This document shows positions 1 to 8,433 of a stretch of 64,000 nucleotides of DNA, in pieces; within the stretch, counting starts at the first letter, position 1; each line of letters starts with the position of its first letter. The notes under the pieces are model-generated. The model did no database searches and was not told the DNA's origin. It saw only the letters and a program-made list of their open reading frames with translations. Position numbers and translations under genes: made by a program. The DNA comes from Candidimonas sp. SYP-B2681 (lineage in GTDB: Bacteria; Pseudomonadota; Gammaproteobacteria; Burkholderiales; Burkholderiaceae_B). The stretch spans positions 248,001 to 312,000 of the forward strand of contig NZ_RYDV01000006.1 of the NCBI RefSeq assembly GCF_003971065.1, in the 5' to 3' direction.

Positions 1-496
1 CTGCAAAAGGCTCGTCAAGCAATGCGATACGAGGAGGGACCATAAAGCAGGCTCCGAACTCCAGAAGCTTGCGCTGGCCGCCGGACAACTGGCCGGCATC
101 AAGGTACATGACGGGAGTCAGCTTCAGTTCCTCCAGCAGTTGAGTCGCCCGGGCATACGACTGGGGCTCGTTCAGACCTAATGCCAGGCCACAGACAACA
201 AGGTTGTCGAATGCGCTCATGCGATTGAAGACGCGTGTCATCTGGAACATTCGCAATACGCCCAAGCGGGTTAATTGGGTGGGGCCCAGCCCCAAGATAC
301 TCTTGCCGTCCAGCAGCACCGACCCGCTATCTGCGGCCAGGTGCCCTGATAGCACGTTAAGTAGCGTGGTCTTACCCGAACCGTTGGGGCCGATCAAGCC
401 CAGCAGTTCGCCTTGTCGCACCTCCATACTGGCCCCATCGACGGCACGCAGTCCACCAAAGCGCTTTTCAATATTTTGAATTTGCATCAATGCCAT
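1..496 (-). CDS. LivG-type ABC transporter ATP-binding protein (partial, C-terminus off the left edge)
   Basis: ATPase of a branched-chain amino acid / amide (HAAT) ABC importer on the inner face of the cytoplasmic membrane. The first 165 residues are present. They contain Walker A GPNGSGKT (residues 36-43), the signature LSGGQ (137-141) and Walker B IALLDE (157-162); the switch histidine and C-terminus lie beyond base 1. The frame is open to the window edge, so it is truncated by the window rather than broken. Its ATG shares one base with the TGA of the upstream permease (TGATG at 494-498), so translation is probably coupled. The LivF-type second ATPase is expected to the left. LivG rather than LivF is inferred from position directly after LivM. 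Confidence 0.93.
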   Translation of the reverse strand, partial: MALMQIQNIEKRFGGLRAVDGASMEVRQGELLGLIGPNGSGKTTLLNVLSGHLAADSGSVLLDGKSILGLGPTQLTRLGVLRMFQMTRVFNRMSAFDNLVVCGLALGLNEPQSYARATQLLEELKLTPVMYLDAGQLSGGQRKLLEFGACFMVPPRIALLDEPFA

Positions 497-1467
497 CAGA
501 CCCCCTTACTTGCGGCGACCGAACGGCGCAACAACGAGCGTCGAAGCAAGCCCCACAGACCTTCGCGGAAGAAGCGCGCAAATATGATCACCAGAGCGGC
601 GAACACGATCATTTGTATGCCACCCACATCGCGCAGAAATTCCGACGCGGTATATACCAGCATGGCCCCAATCAACGGCCCCACCAACGTACCCATGCCG
701 CCGATAACGACCATGGCAATGACCAGCCCGGTCTGTGCGATCAAGCCAAGTTCGGGGCTGACCAGGCTGGCAAACGTTCCATACAAGCCGCCGGCAAATC
801 CGCAGATGGCGCAGCTAATAAAAAAGGCGACGGTTTTATAACGCACCACATCGACGCCGCGGCTGGCTGCGCCAATTTCATCGTCGCGAATCGCCTGCAG
901 GAATCGCCCCATCGGCATACGCAACACGCAATACACCACCCCCACCACAGCGATCAGCGCGGCCAGGAATACATAGTAGTAGCCTAACCGGCTGTCGAAT
1001 AGGGTTGGAACGTTCAGCCCCTGATCGCCGCGGGTGAAGCCGATGGAGTTGTAAATAACCAGCCGTATGATTTCGGCAAACGATAAGGTCGTCAGCGCCA
1101 AATAGGCGCCGGACAAGCGCAAGACAATGCGCCCGAGCACCAGACCAATGATGCCCGGAATTATGATGGACATAGGCAGGCCTATCCATATCGGGGCCTT
1201 GAGATGGTAAGAAAGCAATCCTGTGCTGTAACCGCCCAGCATGGCAAAAGCGGCTGGCGCCAGTGAGAACTGGCCCGCATACCCCGCCAATAGATTCCAG
1301 CCCGAAGAAAGGATGGCGAAGTACATGCTGACGATCAGCACACCTAGCCAATATGGAGAATGCACCATCAACGGCATAATGGCCAGCACGCCCAGCACGA
1401 TCAAACTAAGCAGCAGCTCGTTGCGCAGTTTGCTGGAGTGCAAGTTGGGATGTTGAGCAGTCGACAT
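496..1467 (-). CDS. LivM-type ABC transporter permease
   Basis: Inner-membrane permease of the same LIV/HAAT importer, 323 aa. Hydrophobic segments run almost the whole length, starting at about residue 17. The central loop (about residues 195-215, with the RDDEIGAASRGVDV stretch) is the conserved cytoplasmic loop that docks on the ATPase, typical of LivM. It starts 2 nt after the LivH stop and overlaps the LivG start by one base. The cargo cannot be read from a permease; branched-chain amino acids, amides or urea-like compounds are the family range. Confidence 0.93.
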   Translation of the reverse strand: MSTAQHPNLHSSKLRNELLLSLIVLGVLAIMPLMVHSPYWLGVLIVSMYFAILSSGWNLLAGYAGQFSLAPAAFAMLGGYSTGLLSYHLKAPIWIGLPMSIIIPGIIGLVLGRIVLRLSGAYLALTTLSFAEIIRLVIYNSIGFTRGDQGLNVPTLFDSRLGYYYVFLAALIAVVGVVYCVLRMPMGRFLQAIRDDEIGAASRGVDVVRYKTVAFFISCAICGFAGGLYGTFASLVSPELGLIAQTGLVIAMVVIGGMGTLVGPLIGAMLVYTASEFLRDVGGIQMIVFAALVIIFARFFREGLWGLLRRSLLRRSVAASKGV

Positions 1468-1469
1468 GG

Positions 1470-2360
1470 CTAGACCTCGCGGGCACGTTCGCCGAATAAT
1501 CCCTGAGGACGAAACAGCAGGATCAAAATCAACAGCACCAAGCCGTAGGTATCGCGGTAATCATAAGACAGGTATACCGCGCCAAAGCTTTCCAGTACCC
1601 CAAGCAGCAAGGCCGCCAGGATGCTCCCCGGAATGGACCCCATGCCGCCAATTACGACAATCACGTAAGACTTGATCGCCGGAAAAACTCCCACATCCGG
1701 CGCGGGATTGATGACAGGCGCCAGCAAAGCGCCCGCAATCGCCGCCAGGACGCCGGACGCTACAAAGACGATGCAGCTGGCGCGCGCCGTATCAATGCCG
1801 GCGATGGAAGCGCCCAAGCGATTCTGCGCGACCGCCTGTATCTGCCGCCCCCACAGCGATCGCTTGATGAACAAGGCAAGCGCCGTGAGCAGAACGATGG
1901 CCAAGCCAGCCGTAATAAGCTTTTGGCCGCTCATCATGAAAGGGCCTATGCTGATGCGGGTCACGTCGGATAAAGCGGGGCCGCGCATCGGGTAAGGCCC
2001 GATTACCTTGTCGAAAAGATTGATAAGCAGCAGCGACAAGCCAAACGTTACGACTACGGCATATTCATCTTTCATGAGTCCCCATGACCCATATCCGGTA
2101 TATAGCGGGCGCATCAGCCAGCGTTCGGTAGCCCAGCCTATGGCGGCGCCGGCCAGGGCCGCAATCGGCAATGCGAGCCATGGGGATACGCCCAGACCCA
2201 GAGCGACCAGGGTGTAGGTGTACGCCCCTATCATGTAGAACTCGCCATGGGCGAAATTCACCACCTTCAGGATGCCGAATATCATCGCCAACCCCACGGC
2301 CATCAGGGCGTAGTACAAACCGATGATGAGTCCATTGACAAACAGATCAAGCGCCAGCAC
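1470..2360 (-). CDS. LivH-type ABC transporter permease
   Basis: Second permease of the LIV/HAAT importer, 296 aa from a GTG at 2360. That start is chosen because a strong ribosome site, GGAGGTG, lies 5 nt upstream; a longer frame from a TTG at 2375 would begin inside that site. The protein begins MLALDLFVNG and has about eight hydrophobic segments. The NRLGASIAGIDT stretch matches the family's cytoplasmic coupling loop. A perfect stem-loop (2378-2400) separates it from the receptor gene upstream. Confidence 0.92.
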   Translation of the reverse strand: MLALDLFVNGLIIGLYYALMAVGLAMIFGILKVVNFAHGEFYMIGAYTYTLVALGLGVSPWLALPIAALAGAAIGWATERWLMRPLYTGYGSWGLMKDEYAVVVTFGLSLLLINLFDKVIGPYPMRGPALSDVTRISIGPFMMSGQKLITAGLAIVLLTALALFIKRSLWGRQIQAVAQNRLGASIAGIDTARASCIVFVASGVLAAIAGALLAPVINPAPDVGVFPAIKSYVIVVIGGMGSIPGSILAALLLGVLESFGAVYLSYDYRDTYGLVLLILILLFRPQGLFGERAREV

Positions 2361-2377
2361 GGTGCACCTCCGCAATG

Positions 2378-2400
2378 CCGGGGCGTTGTTGCCGCCCCGG
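2378..2400 (-). terminator. Intra-operon stem-loop between receptor and permease genes
   Basis: CCGGGGCG and CGCCCCGG form a perfect 8-bp stem around a 7-nt loop, 30 nt after the receptor stop and 18 nt before the permease start. It has no T-run. Hairpins here in binding-protein operons usually attenuate transcription or protect the upstream mRNA, giving more receptor than permease. That role is inferred from position. Confidence 0.55.
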
Positions 2401-2429
2401 CGGGAACATCAACATAAAGATGACCGTTG

Positions 2430-3650
2430 TTACTTGGCAGGCTTGACGAGTTTGTCGGTTTGCAGGCCCTGCCCCGACGTTTGGATCAGCGTGGTCTTGC
2501 TAAGCGGCTGATTGATTTCGGTGAGCTGGTAGGTGACGTAGGGAATGTCGACCCACTGTTGATAGCTGTAGCCCGGATCTTGCGAGAAACGGAATTTTCC
2601 GCGCACGCCTTCATACTCCATGTCTTTCAGCGCCTTGATGATGGCAGCACTGTCAGTGGACTTGGCGTTTTCGATTGCCCGGGCGATTTGCAGCACGGAA
2701 TCGGCCGCCTGGAAAATCAGGCGATTAGGCTCACGCTTGGCCTGCTGTTCGTAGATTTTGGCAACTTGCTGGCCTATTTCCGGCATAGGCATTTGCGGAT
2801 GGTACAGGCCGAAAGCCAGCATATATTTTCCGGCTTCCTTTACGTTCTGCCAAAAATCCGGATAGTCCGCAATACCCGCCCCATCGTAGAACCAGGTTTT
2901 GGCCGTCGGTGCGACGCCCTGCTCGTACAGCTGATTCATCAGAATATAAGCGGCTGGCGGCAACATGATGTTGACCACCATCTGTGGCGGATTGGCGCGC
3001 AAAGGCAACACGGCTGGCGTGAAATCTTTACCTGCGCGATCCAGCGCGATGGACTTGTAGGCGGTATCAGGCGCAAGTTTTTTTAGAAATTCGCCCAACA
3101 CTTTGGCTTGGCCCAAGCCGTAGTCGGTATTTTCAGCGAAAACCACCACGTCTTTCAACTTCATGGCAGCAATGGTCTCGGCCATGGCCGCCGACACACG
3201 CGTGTTGTAGTTGCCCGGGTTGAAAACTTCCGGATAACCTTTGGCGCGGATGTCGTCTGACCAGCAATTGGTATTGACGTAAGGCACTTTATAGCGATGG
3301 GCGACCTCGATTTCCGCCAGGCATACCGAACTTTGGTGCCCGCCGGTGACAGCCACCACTTTATCGCGCGAGATCAGCTTTTCAGTGGCTGCGCGCCCTT
3401 TCTCTGGAATTCCCTGATTATCTTCATAGACAATATTCAACTGCCGGCCAAGCACGCCGCCCTTGTCATTGATGATTTTCTTGATGATCTCGACACCTTC
3501 TTTGACCTGGGTACCTTGAACGACGGACCCGGGCGGCGACTGCGCAATACTGACGCCGATGACGATGGGACCGTCAGCCGCCTGCGTCGGCGTGATGATG
3601 CTGAACATCGCTGCGGCAGCCGCGATCATGGCAAAACGAAGTTGTCTCAT
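2430..3650 (-). CDS. LIV-type ABC transporter substrate-binding protein
   Basis: Periplasmic receptor of the LIV/HAAT importer (type I periplasmic binding fold, Peripla_BP_6), 406 aa. The ATG at 3650 is chosen because AGGAGGAG precedes it and because it exposes a clean signal peptide of about 25 residues ending near TQA-ADG; the open frame runs further upstream. The mature protein starts with the family's GPIVIGVSIAQSPPG strand. The GGHQSS stretch near residue 110 lies where the family binds the ligand's alpha-carboxylate and amino groups. First gene of the operon running left. The nearby amidase suggests an amide or amino acid ligand, but this is only context. Confidence 0.92.
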   Translation of the reverse strand: MRQLRFAMIAAAAAMFSIITPTQAADGPIVIGVSIAQSPPGSVVQGTQVKEGVEIIKKIINDKGGVLGRQLNIVYEDNQGIPEKGRAATEKLISRDKVVAVTGGHQSSVCLAEIEVAHRYKVPYVNTNCWSDDIRAKGYPEVFNPGNYNTRVSAAMAETIAAMKLKDVVVFAENTDYGLGQAKVLGEFLKKLAPDTAYKSIALDRAGKDFTPAVLPLRANPPQMVVNIMLPPAAYILMNQLYEQGVAPTAKTWFYDGAGIADYPDFWQNVKEAGKYMLAFGLYHPQMPMPEIGQQVAKIYEQQAKREPNRLIFQAADSVLQIARAIENAKSTDSAAIIKALKDMEYEGVRGKFRFSQDPGYSYQQWVDIPYVTYQLTEINQPLSKTTLIQTSGQGLQTDKLVKPAK

Positions 3651-3798
3651 GGGAACTCCTCCTGTGATGTCGAAATCCACAACGCCTAAGGAATTGCGGG
3701 CCTCGGTTCGATCAGACAGGCAGCATGCGTTATATCGCACATCAGGCCGGCCGGACTGGTTAAGGTTACTTGTATGCCATTCAATGTCAATGCGCCTT

Positions 3799-5370
3799 TC
3801 ATATAAAACTTTCGTCGCTGCGCACCAGGCGCTCGACGCGTGCCGCCACCGCCAATACCTTCCAATCGTCGCTACGTGCGCCAGCAAGCTGAAGGCCTAC
3901 CGGCAAACCGTTAACGCCCAAACCGCAGGGCATGCTCAAGGCCGGCATTCCGGTCAAATTGAATGGCAAGGTCAGGCTCGTCATGGCCGCGTGCAAGGGC
4001 ATTTCTTGCTGCCCAACAATAAGAGACTTAGTGCCGGATGCTGGCGCCGTCGTTCGCAGCGTCGGTGTAATCAGCACGTCGATTCCAGCCATGGTGGACT
4101 GAAACATGGCGGCCAGCGCAGTGCGAATACCTTGGGCACGGGTATACCAAATAGCAGGGAAGAACTGTCCGATCTCGAGCCGGACCCGTACATCAGCCCC
4201 CAGCGTTTCCGGCCTATGCACCAGGCGTTGCCAGTGAACGGCCGTCGCCTCGCTGCATAGCGTGACGAACTGCAAGGCCGCGCTGTTTTCCATACCTGGC
4301 AACGTGATCGGAACGAGTTCAGCGCCATCGGCGCGCATGCGATCCATCGCGTCATTCATCGCGCGCAACACATCTGGCGCAAGCGGCTCAAAAAAATAAT
4401 TCGATGGCACGCCTATGCGCATGCCCTTCAGGCTCGATAAGCGTTGAGGCACCTGAGCTGGCAGCCCGGCCATGACCGAAAACAGCAGCGCCGCGTCGTC
4501 CACCGACCGCGCAATCGGGCCAAGATGATCCAAGGTGGCGCCGAGGTCCATGGCGCCCTGGCGGGGAATCACGTCGTAGCTGGGCTTGAAACCCACCACA
4601 CCGCAGCAAGCGGCTGGGATACGAATGGATCCGGCCGTATCGGTGCCCACGGCAGCGCCCACAATGCCGGCCGCAACCACTGCGGCGGACCCGCCGCTGG
4701 AGCCGCCGGCAATAAACCCCAACCCCCGTGGGTTGCCAACAAATCCGTAATGAGGATTCTCGCTGGTAATGCCATAGGCAAGCTCGTGCAGATTCGTAGT
4801 ACCGATAATCAATGCGCCGGCATCACGCAGCCGCGAAACCGCCAGCGCATTTTTAGAACTGCGTTGAGCCGAGCCGCCCTTGGTGCCTCCGGTAAGGGCA
4901 AAGCCCTTGACCGCCATCAGGTCTTTAACGCCTATCGGTACCCCAAGCAGGGCCTGCGCCATGCCTGCCTTGGATGCAGACCCCGCCGCCCGGGCCTGCT
5001 CGGCAAGCTGCACATCACTGGCCAGTTGAATGAATGCGTTCAGATGGGCGTGTTGCGTTGCCGCCTGCAGGGCTTGCAGCGCCGGGTCAAGTATGTTGCT
5101 TTCTTTACGATGTGCCGCCCTCGCAATTGACGCCATACCCACGGCGTCGTCTGGCGGCCCGATGCCATCGGATTCGACCGCGTTGGCCGACGCCACATAC
5201 TGGCAACTGCCGCCATCGATGAAGCCGTCTAGAAGTTCAAGCTCTGGCAGATTCACGCCGAGACGCTCTGCCCAGGCCTTCCGACGGTCAGCAAAAGGGT
5301 ATCGGTTCAAGGCCGCCACCCCGTCGGCCGCCCGTTCAAAGCGCTGAAGAATATCTGGCACTGCAGACAT
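3799..5370 (-). CDS. Amidase (amidase signature family)
   Basis: Hydrolase of the Ser-cisSer-Lys amidase signature family, 523 aa, predicted cytoplasmic. The catalytic lysine is in GVPIGVKDLM (about residue 147), the cis-serine in the GGSSGGSA stretch (about 222) and the nucleophile serine in GTDTAGSIRIP (about 246). The first 90 residues are an extension before the core, as in several AtzE/AtzF-like and aryl-acylamidase-like members. GGGGGGTGG about 8 nt before the ATG at 5370 can act as ribosome site. It lies between the LIV receptor and a LysR gene on the same strand, so it may supply or process the imported ligand. Substrate unknown. Confidence 0.9.
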   Translation of the reverse strand: MSAVPDILQRFERAADGVAALNRYPFADRRKAWAERLGVNLPELELLDGFIDGGSCQYVASANAVESDGIGPPDDAVGMASIARAAHRKESNILDPALQALQAATQHAHLNAFIQLASDVQLAEQARAAGSASKAGMAQALLGVPIGVKDLMAVKGFALTGGTKGGSAQRSSKNALAVSRLRDAGALIIGTTNLHELAYGITSENPHYGFVGNPRGLGFIAGGSSGGSAAVVAAGIVGAAVGTDTAGSIRIPAACCGVVGFKPSYDVIPRQGAMDLGATLDHLGPIARSVDDAALLFSVMAGLPAQVPQRLSSLKGMRIGVPSNYFFEPLAPDVLRAMNDAMDRMRADGAELVPITLPGMENSAALQFVTLCSEATAVHWQRLVHRPETLGADVRVRLEIGQFFPAIWYTRAQGIRTALAAMFQSTMAGIDVLITPTLRTTAPASGTKSLIVGQQEMPLHAAMTSLTLPFNLTGMPALSMPCGLGVNGLPVGLQLAGARSDDWKVLAVAARVERLVRSDESFI

Positions 5371-5439
5371 ACCGACCCACCCCCCGATATTTTGGCTACA
5401 AAATGAGGCTGCTCGCTTAACCGCTTAGACGGTCGGTAT
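5369..5439. repeat. Long-range 9-bp inverted repeat over the amidase start
   Basis: ATACCGACC (5369-5377) and GGTCGGTAT (5431-5439) are exact reverse complements 53 nt apart; the first copy overlaps the amidase start codon. This could be a pair of regulator half-sites or a 5' UTR structure. No further evidence. Confidence 0.3.
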
Positions 5440-5529
5440 CATGATGCACAGCAGGATTTCGCCTGTCAATATATCAACCGGCTACCGCCAGCGGCCCATT
5501 CAGAAAACGAAATGCCAATTCCCGAAGAT

Positions 5530-6426
5530 TTAACCGGCGGGACTCAAGTGCCGGACAAACAAACTGGCCAACGGTTTCGCAGCCGTGCTCAAGGGCACGC
5601 CACGCAAATGAAGTAAGCCCAAGGCCATGGGTGGCGGCATGGGCAGGCCGGCTATCTGCTTCATGCCCAGGCTGAACTTGGCGTCTTGAAGGAGCGGCTC
5701 CGGCGCGAAACCAAGCAGGTCGGTTCGCCGCATCATTTCGGTCATCATCATCGGCGAATTGCAGTTGACCACGTGAGCGGGAGCGCCGTGGCCGGCCTGC
5801 ACCAGCCACTCAACCAGGTTCTGGGCATGGCTGCCTGCGGAAATATTCATCACCCACCGCGCTTGCGCCAGATCTTCCCAGCTGCGCGCCGAAATGAGAG
5901 GATGGCCCACACGTCCGGCGACAGCGCCATTCACCTCCGCAATTTGCTGAAAACTGATTTCGTGCGGTAAGTCGTTGGGGTCGGCAATCGCGATGGCAAA
6001 ATCTATTTGCCCTTCAACCAGCGCCGGAATAATGTGCGTAAGAAATCCTTCGGTTAGCCTTAGCTCGGCGTCAGGGTAGCTCGCCTGGTAAGTCTCGAGC
6101 ACCTGCGGCAGCGCCACCACCGCCACCATGGGGGTTATCGCCACGGCAACGCAAGCGCCCACTCCACCCTGCAATAAATGAATTTCGTTTCGCGCTCTTG
6201 ACAGCGCCGACAGGGCGTAACGCGCCTGAGTCAATAGAACACGGCCTGCCGGAGTGAACTCAATTCCCTTGTAGCTGCGCAACAGCAACTCGGCGCCCAC
6301 ATCCTCTTCCAATTCGCGCAACGCCTTGGTCAGCGCGCTCTGGCTCAGATTCATGAGGCGGGCGGCGGCCCGTATGGAGCCGCTTTCTGATACTTGAACA
6401 AGCGCCTTTAGCTGATGGTCCTTCAT
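5530..6426 (-). CDS. LysR-family transcriptional regulator
   Basis: 298-aa LysR-type regulator. The N-terminal winged helix-turn-helix is at about residues 4-62 (recognition region around AAARLMNLSQSALTKALREL), followed by a type II periplasmic-binding-like effector domain from about residue 90. AAGGA about 10 nt upstream supports the ATG. It is transcribed away from the Bug receptor gene at 6556, and the 129-bp spacer has a LysR-like dyad (6487-6505). That makes the receptor, and perhaps the amidase on the other side, its likely targets. Effector unknown. Confidence 0.92.
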   Translation of the reverse strand: MKDHQLKALVQVSESGSIRAAARLMNLSQSALTKALRELEEDVGAELLLRSYKGIEFTPAGRVLLTQARYALSALSRARNEIHLLQGGVGACVAVAITPMVAVVALPQVLETYQASYPDAELRLTEGFLTHIIPALVEGQIDFAIAIADPNDLPHEISFQQIAEVNGAVAGRVGHPLISARSWEDLAQARWVMNISAGSHAQNLVEWLVQAGHGAPAHVVNCNSPMMMTEMMRRTDLLGFAPEPLLQDAKFSLGMKQIAGLPMPPPMALGLLHLRGVPLSTAAKPLASLFVRHLSPAG

Positions 6427-6486
6427 CTAGGTGAATCCTTTTGGTTGTCACCCCGGAAAATATACCATCTTCTCATACCGCATTAA

Positions 6487-6505
6487 GGTTTCTATGATGG
6501 AAACC
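6487..6505. promoter_or_regulatory. Candidate LysR operator
   Basis: GGTTTC-7 nt-GAAACC is a perfect 6-bp dyad in the spacer between divergent lysR and Bug receptor genes, about 50 bp upstream of the receptor start. Position and symmetry fit a LysR activation or repression site; binding is inferred. Confidence 0.45.
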
Positions 6506-6555
6506 GAATGTGTACAAGAGGCAGCAATCCGTTTTTTAACCTTGAAGGATTAACG

Positions 6556-7533
6556 ATGAAATCGATATGCAAGCTTCTTGTTGCATCGCTTATGTTCGGC
6601 ACAGGCTTTACGGCTTCCGCGGCATCGGCTTATCCGAACAAACCGGTCACCTTGATGGTCCCCTATCCCGCCGGAGGCGTGTCTGACGCGATCGCGCGAG
6701 CGATTAGTGGGCCCTTGGGCCAATCGCTGGGGCAAACCGTCCTGGTTGAAAACCTGGGCGGCGCCAGCGGCACGATAGGCGCGCAGAAGGTATTGAATGC
6801 GCCCGCCGACGGCTATATGGTGTTCCTTGGGTCGCCCAATGAAATCATTCTGGCGCCTTTGGCCAATAAGGCTATCAAGGTTCGTGCCGAAGATTTCACC
6901 ATGCTCACTCAACTTACACTGAATCCATTGGTGCTTATTGCCAGCAAAGACCTCCCAGCCAATTCACTCGACGAGCTGCTGGCCTATGCCAAAAGCGCTG
7001 GGCGGCCTTTAAACTACGGCAGTGTCGGCATTGGTTCGGCTTACCACCTCATCACCGAGAGCATGGCGCAAAAGACGGATATCAAGGTAATGCATGTGCC
7101 GTACAAGGGCATTGCACCACTGCTCCAGGATTTGGGCGGTTCCGTTGTCGATTTTGCGATGTTGCCCTATGGCACCAGCTATCGAGGACTGGCCGATCAG
7201 AAGCGGATAAAACTATTGGGCTGGGTAGGCCGCGAACGACGGGAACTCGACTCTGCCATTCCCGCGTTCGGCGAAGGCAAGAACCTGCAAGACTTCAATC
7301 AACAGATTTGGGCGGGCCTTATGGTCAAGAAAGGCACGCCCGCCGACATTCAGGATCGCCTTCATAAGGCGATTGGCGACACGATGAAAGATCCTGCCGT
7401 ACGCAAAGCGTTGTCCGCGGTCGGCTCGGAAGTGGCGCCGCTTAACACGCTGGTCGAAGCCGAAAAGCTATTGGCGGCTGAGACAAACAAGTATCGCGTC
7501 CTGGCCAAGGAAATCAAGCTGCAGCCAGAGTAA
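6556..7533 (+). CDS. Bug-family (TTT) periplasmic substrate-binding protein
   Basis: Periplasmic receptor of the tripartite tricarboxylate transporter family, 325 aa. The ATG at 6556 follows GAAGGA and starts a signal peptide of about 26 residues cleaved near ASA-YPN. The mature protein opens with the Bug signature YPNKPVTLMVPYPAGG and keeps GASGTIGAQKV and HVPYKG. No TctA or TctB membrane gene is nearby, so it is an orphan receptor, as is common in Bordetella relatives. It is divergent from a LysR regulator. Ligand unknown, probably a carboxylate or amide. Confidence 0.93.
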   Translation: MKSICKLLVASLMFGTGFTASAASAYPNKPVTLMVPYPAGGVSDAIARAISGPLGQSLGQTVLVENLGGASGTIGAQKVLNAPADGYMVFLGSPNEIILAPLANKAIKVRAEDFTMLTQLTLNPLVLIASKDLPANSLDELLAYAKSAGRPLNYGSVGIGSAYHLITESMAQKTDIKVMHVPYKGIAPLLQDLGGSVVDFAMLPYGTSYRGLADQKRIKLLGWVGRERRELDSAIPAFGEGKNLQDFNQQIWAGLMVKKGTPADIQDRLHKAIGDTMKDPAVRKALSAVGSEVAPLNTLVEAEKLLAAETNKYRVLAKEIKLQPE

Positions 7534-7558
7534 ACCGGAAAACTGAACTGGCTACGGT

Positions 7559-7601
7559 CAGCTCTTGTCTTACGTCGCTTCTACCAGTCAGACAAGAGCT
7601 G
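7559..7601. terminator. Inverted repeat between convergent genes
   Basis: CAGCTCTTGTCT (7559-7570) and AGACAAGAGCTG (7590-7601) are a perfect 12-bp inverted repeat with a 19-nt loop, filling the gap between convergent stop codons. A bidirectional terminator is likely by position, though no T-run follows on either strand. Confidence 0.55.
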
Positions 7602-7605
7602 GCAT

Positions 7606-8433
7606 TCAGTCAATCAGCACACCGTCCTCGTGAAAGGGATAAGGTCCTTCGAAATTTCCCGTAGGCATGCTGTGCGTCACAAGCCGTCCAGAAGCGTCGT
7701 CCCAAGCGTGGACACGAAACGCCGGGGGTTCAAGAGTCCAGGTCGACGCCGCGGCGTCATCAAGGTCCAATGACACCTGATGCGCGGGCGACGGCGCCGT
7801 CGAGGCGATGGTCCTTCCAAAACGCACCTCGATCGGCCGATGCAGATGGCCGCAAATCAGGCGTTCGACATTGGGGTATCGCGCTACGATCGCTTCAAGC
7901 TCAGCTGCACCGGTAAGCAAGCCGATGTCGTCCATGTGGCCAATCAGCGTGCGAAAGGGCGGATGATGCATCGCGATAACCACTGGCTTATCGGTACTGT
8001 CTGCCAACACGTCTTCCAGCCAGTCCAACCGTTCACTGCAAAGCCCGCCTTCGCTGCGTCCGGTAGTGCTCGTGTCGAGCACAACAAGCCGTATCTCATC
8101 GATATCTGCCGTATATTGAATGTAGCTACCTACGCCAAGATAGCTGTGTTCAGGAAAGATTTTGCGCAGTTGGTCACGATCGTCATGGTTGCCTGGAAGC
8201 AGGTACACCGGCATGGTCAGTGGTGCCAGCAACTGCCGCAGATAGCGGTACTCGGCGGCGCGACCAAAATCGGTCAAATCGCCAGTAATGACCACTGCGC
8301 TTGGGCGTTGACGCAATGCATTCACGGAGTCGACAGCTGTGCTTAGGTAGGGCGCCGTATCCAGGCGTCCATAGGCCAAACGTCCCGGTTCGCGTATATG
8401 CAGATCAGTAAGCTGCACGATGGACGTCGTCAT
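7606..8433 (-). CDS. Metallophosphoesterase (calcineurin-like phosphodiesterase, CpdA/GpdQ type)
   Basis: 275-aa dinuclear-metal phosphodiesterase of the class III cyclic-nucleotide / glycerophosphodiester family. The metal ligands are all visible: D10-x-H12, GD at 51-52, GNHD at 81-84, HH at 156-157, and GHLH at 195-198. There is no signal peptide, so it acts in the cytoplasm. Its start overlaps the stop of the ABC ATPase (ATGA), so its synthesis is tied to the transporter. This context suggests it hydrolyses an imported phosphodiester, as GpdQ does with glycerophosphodiesters, rather than serving as a general cAMP phosphodiesterase; that is an inference. Confidence 0.88.
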   Translation of the reverse strand: MTTSIVQLTDLHIREPGRLAYGRLDTAPYLSTAVDSVNALRQRPSAVVITGDLTDFGRAAEYRYLRQLLAPLTMPVYLLPGNHDDRDQLRKIFPEHSYLGVGSYIQYTADIDEIRLVVLDTSTTGRSEGGLCSERLDWLEDVLADSTDKPVVIAMHHPPFRTLIGHMDDIGLLTGAAELEAIVARYPNVERLICGHLHRPIEVRFGRTIASTAPSPAHQVSLDLDDAAASTWTLEPPAFRVHAWDDASGRLVTHSMPTGNFEGPYPFHEDGVLID

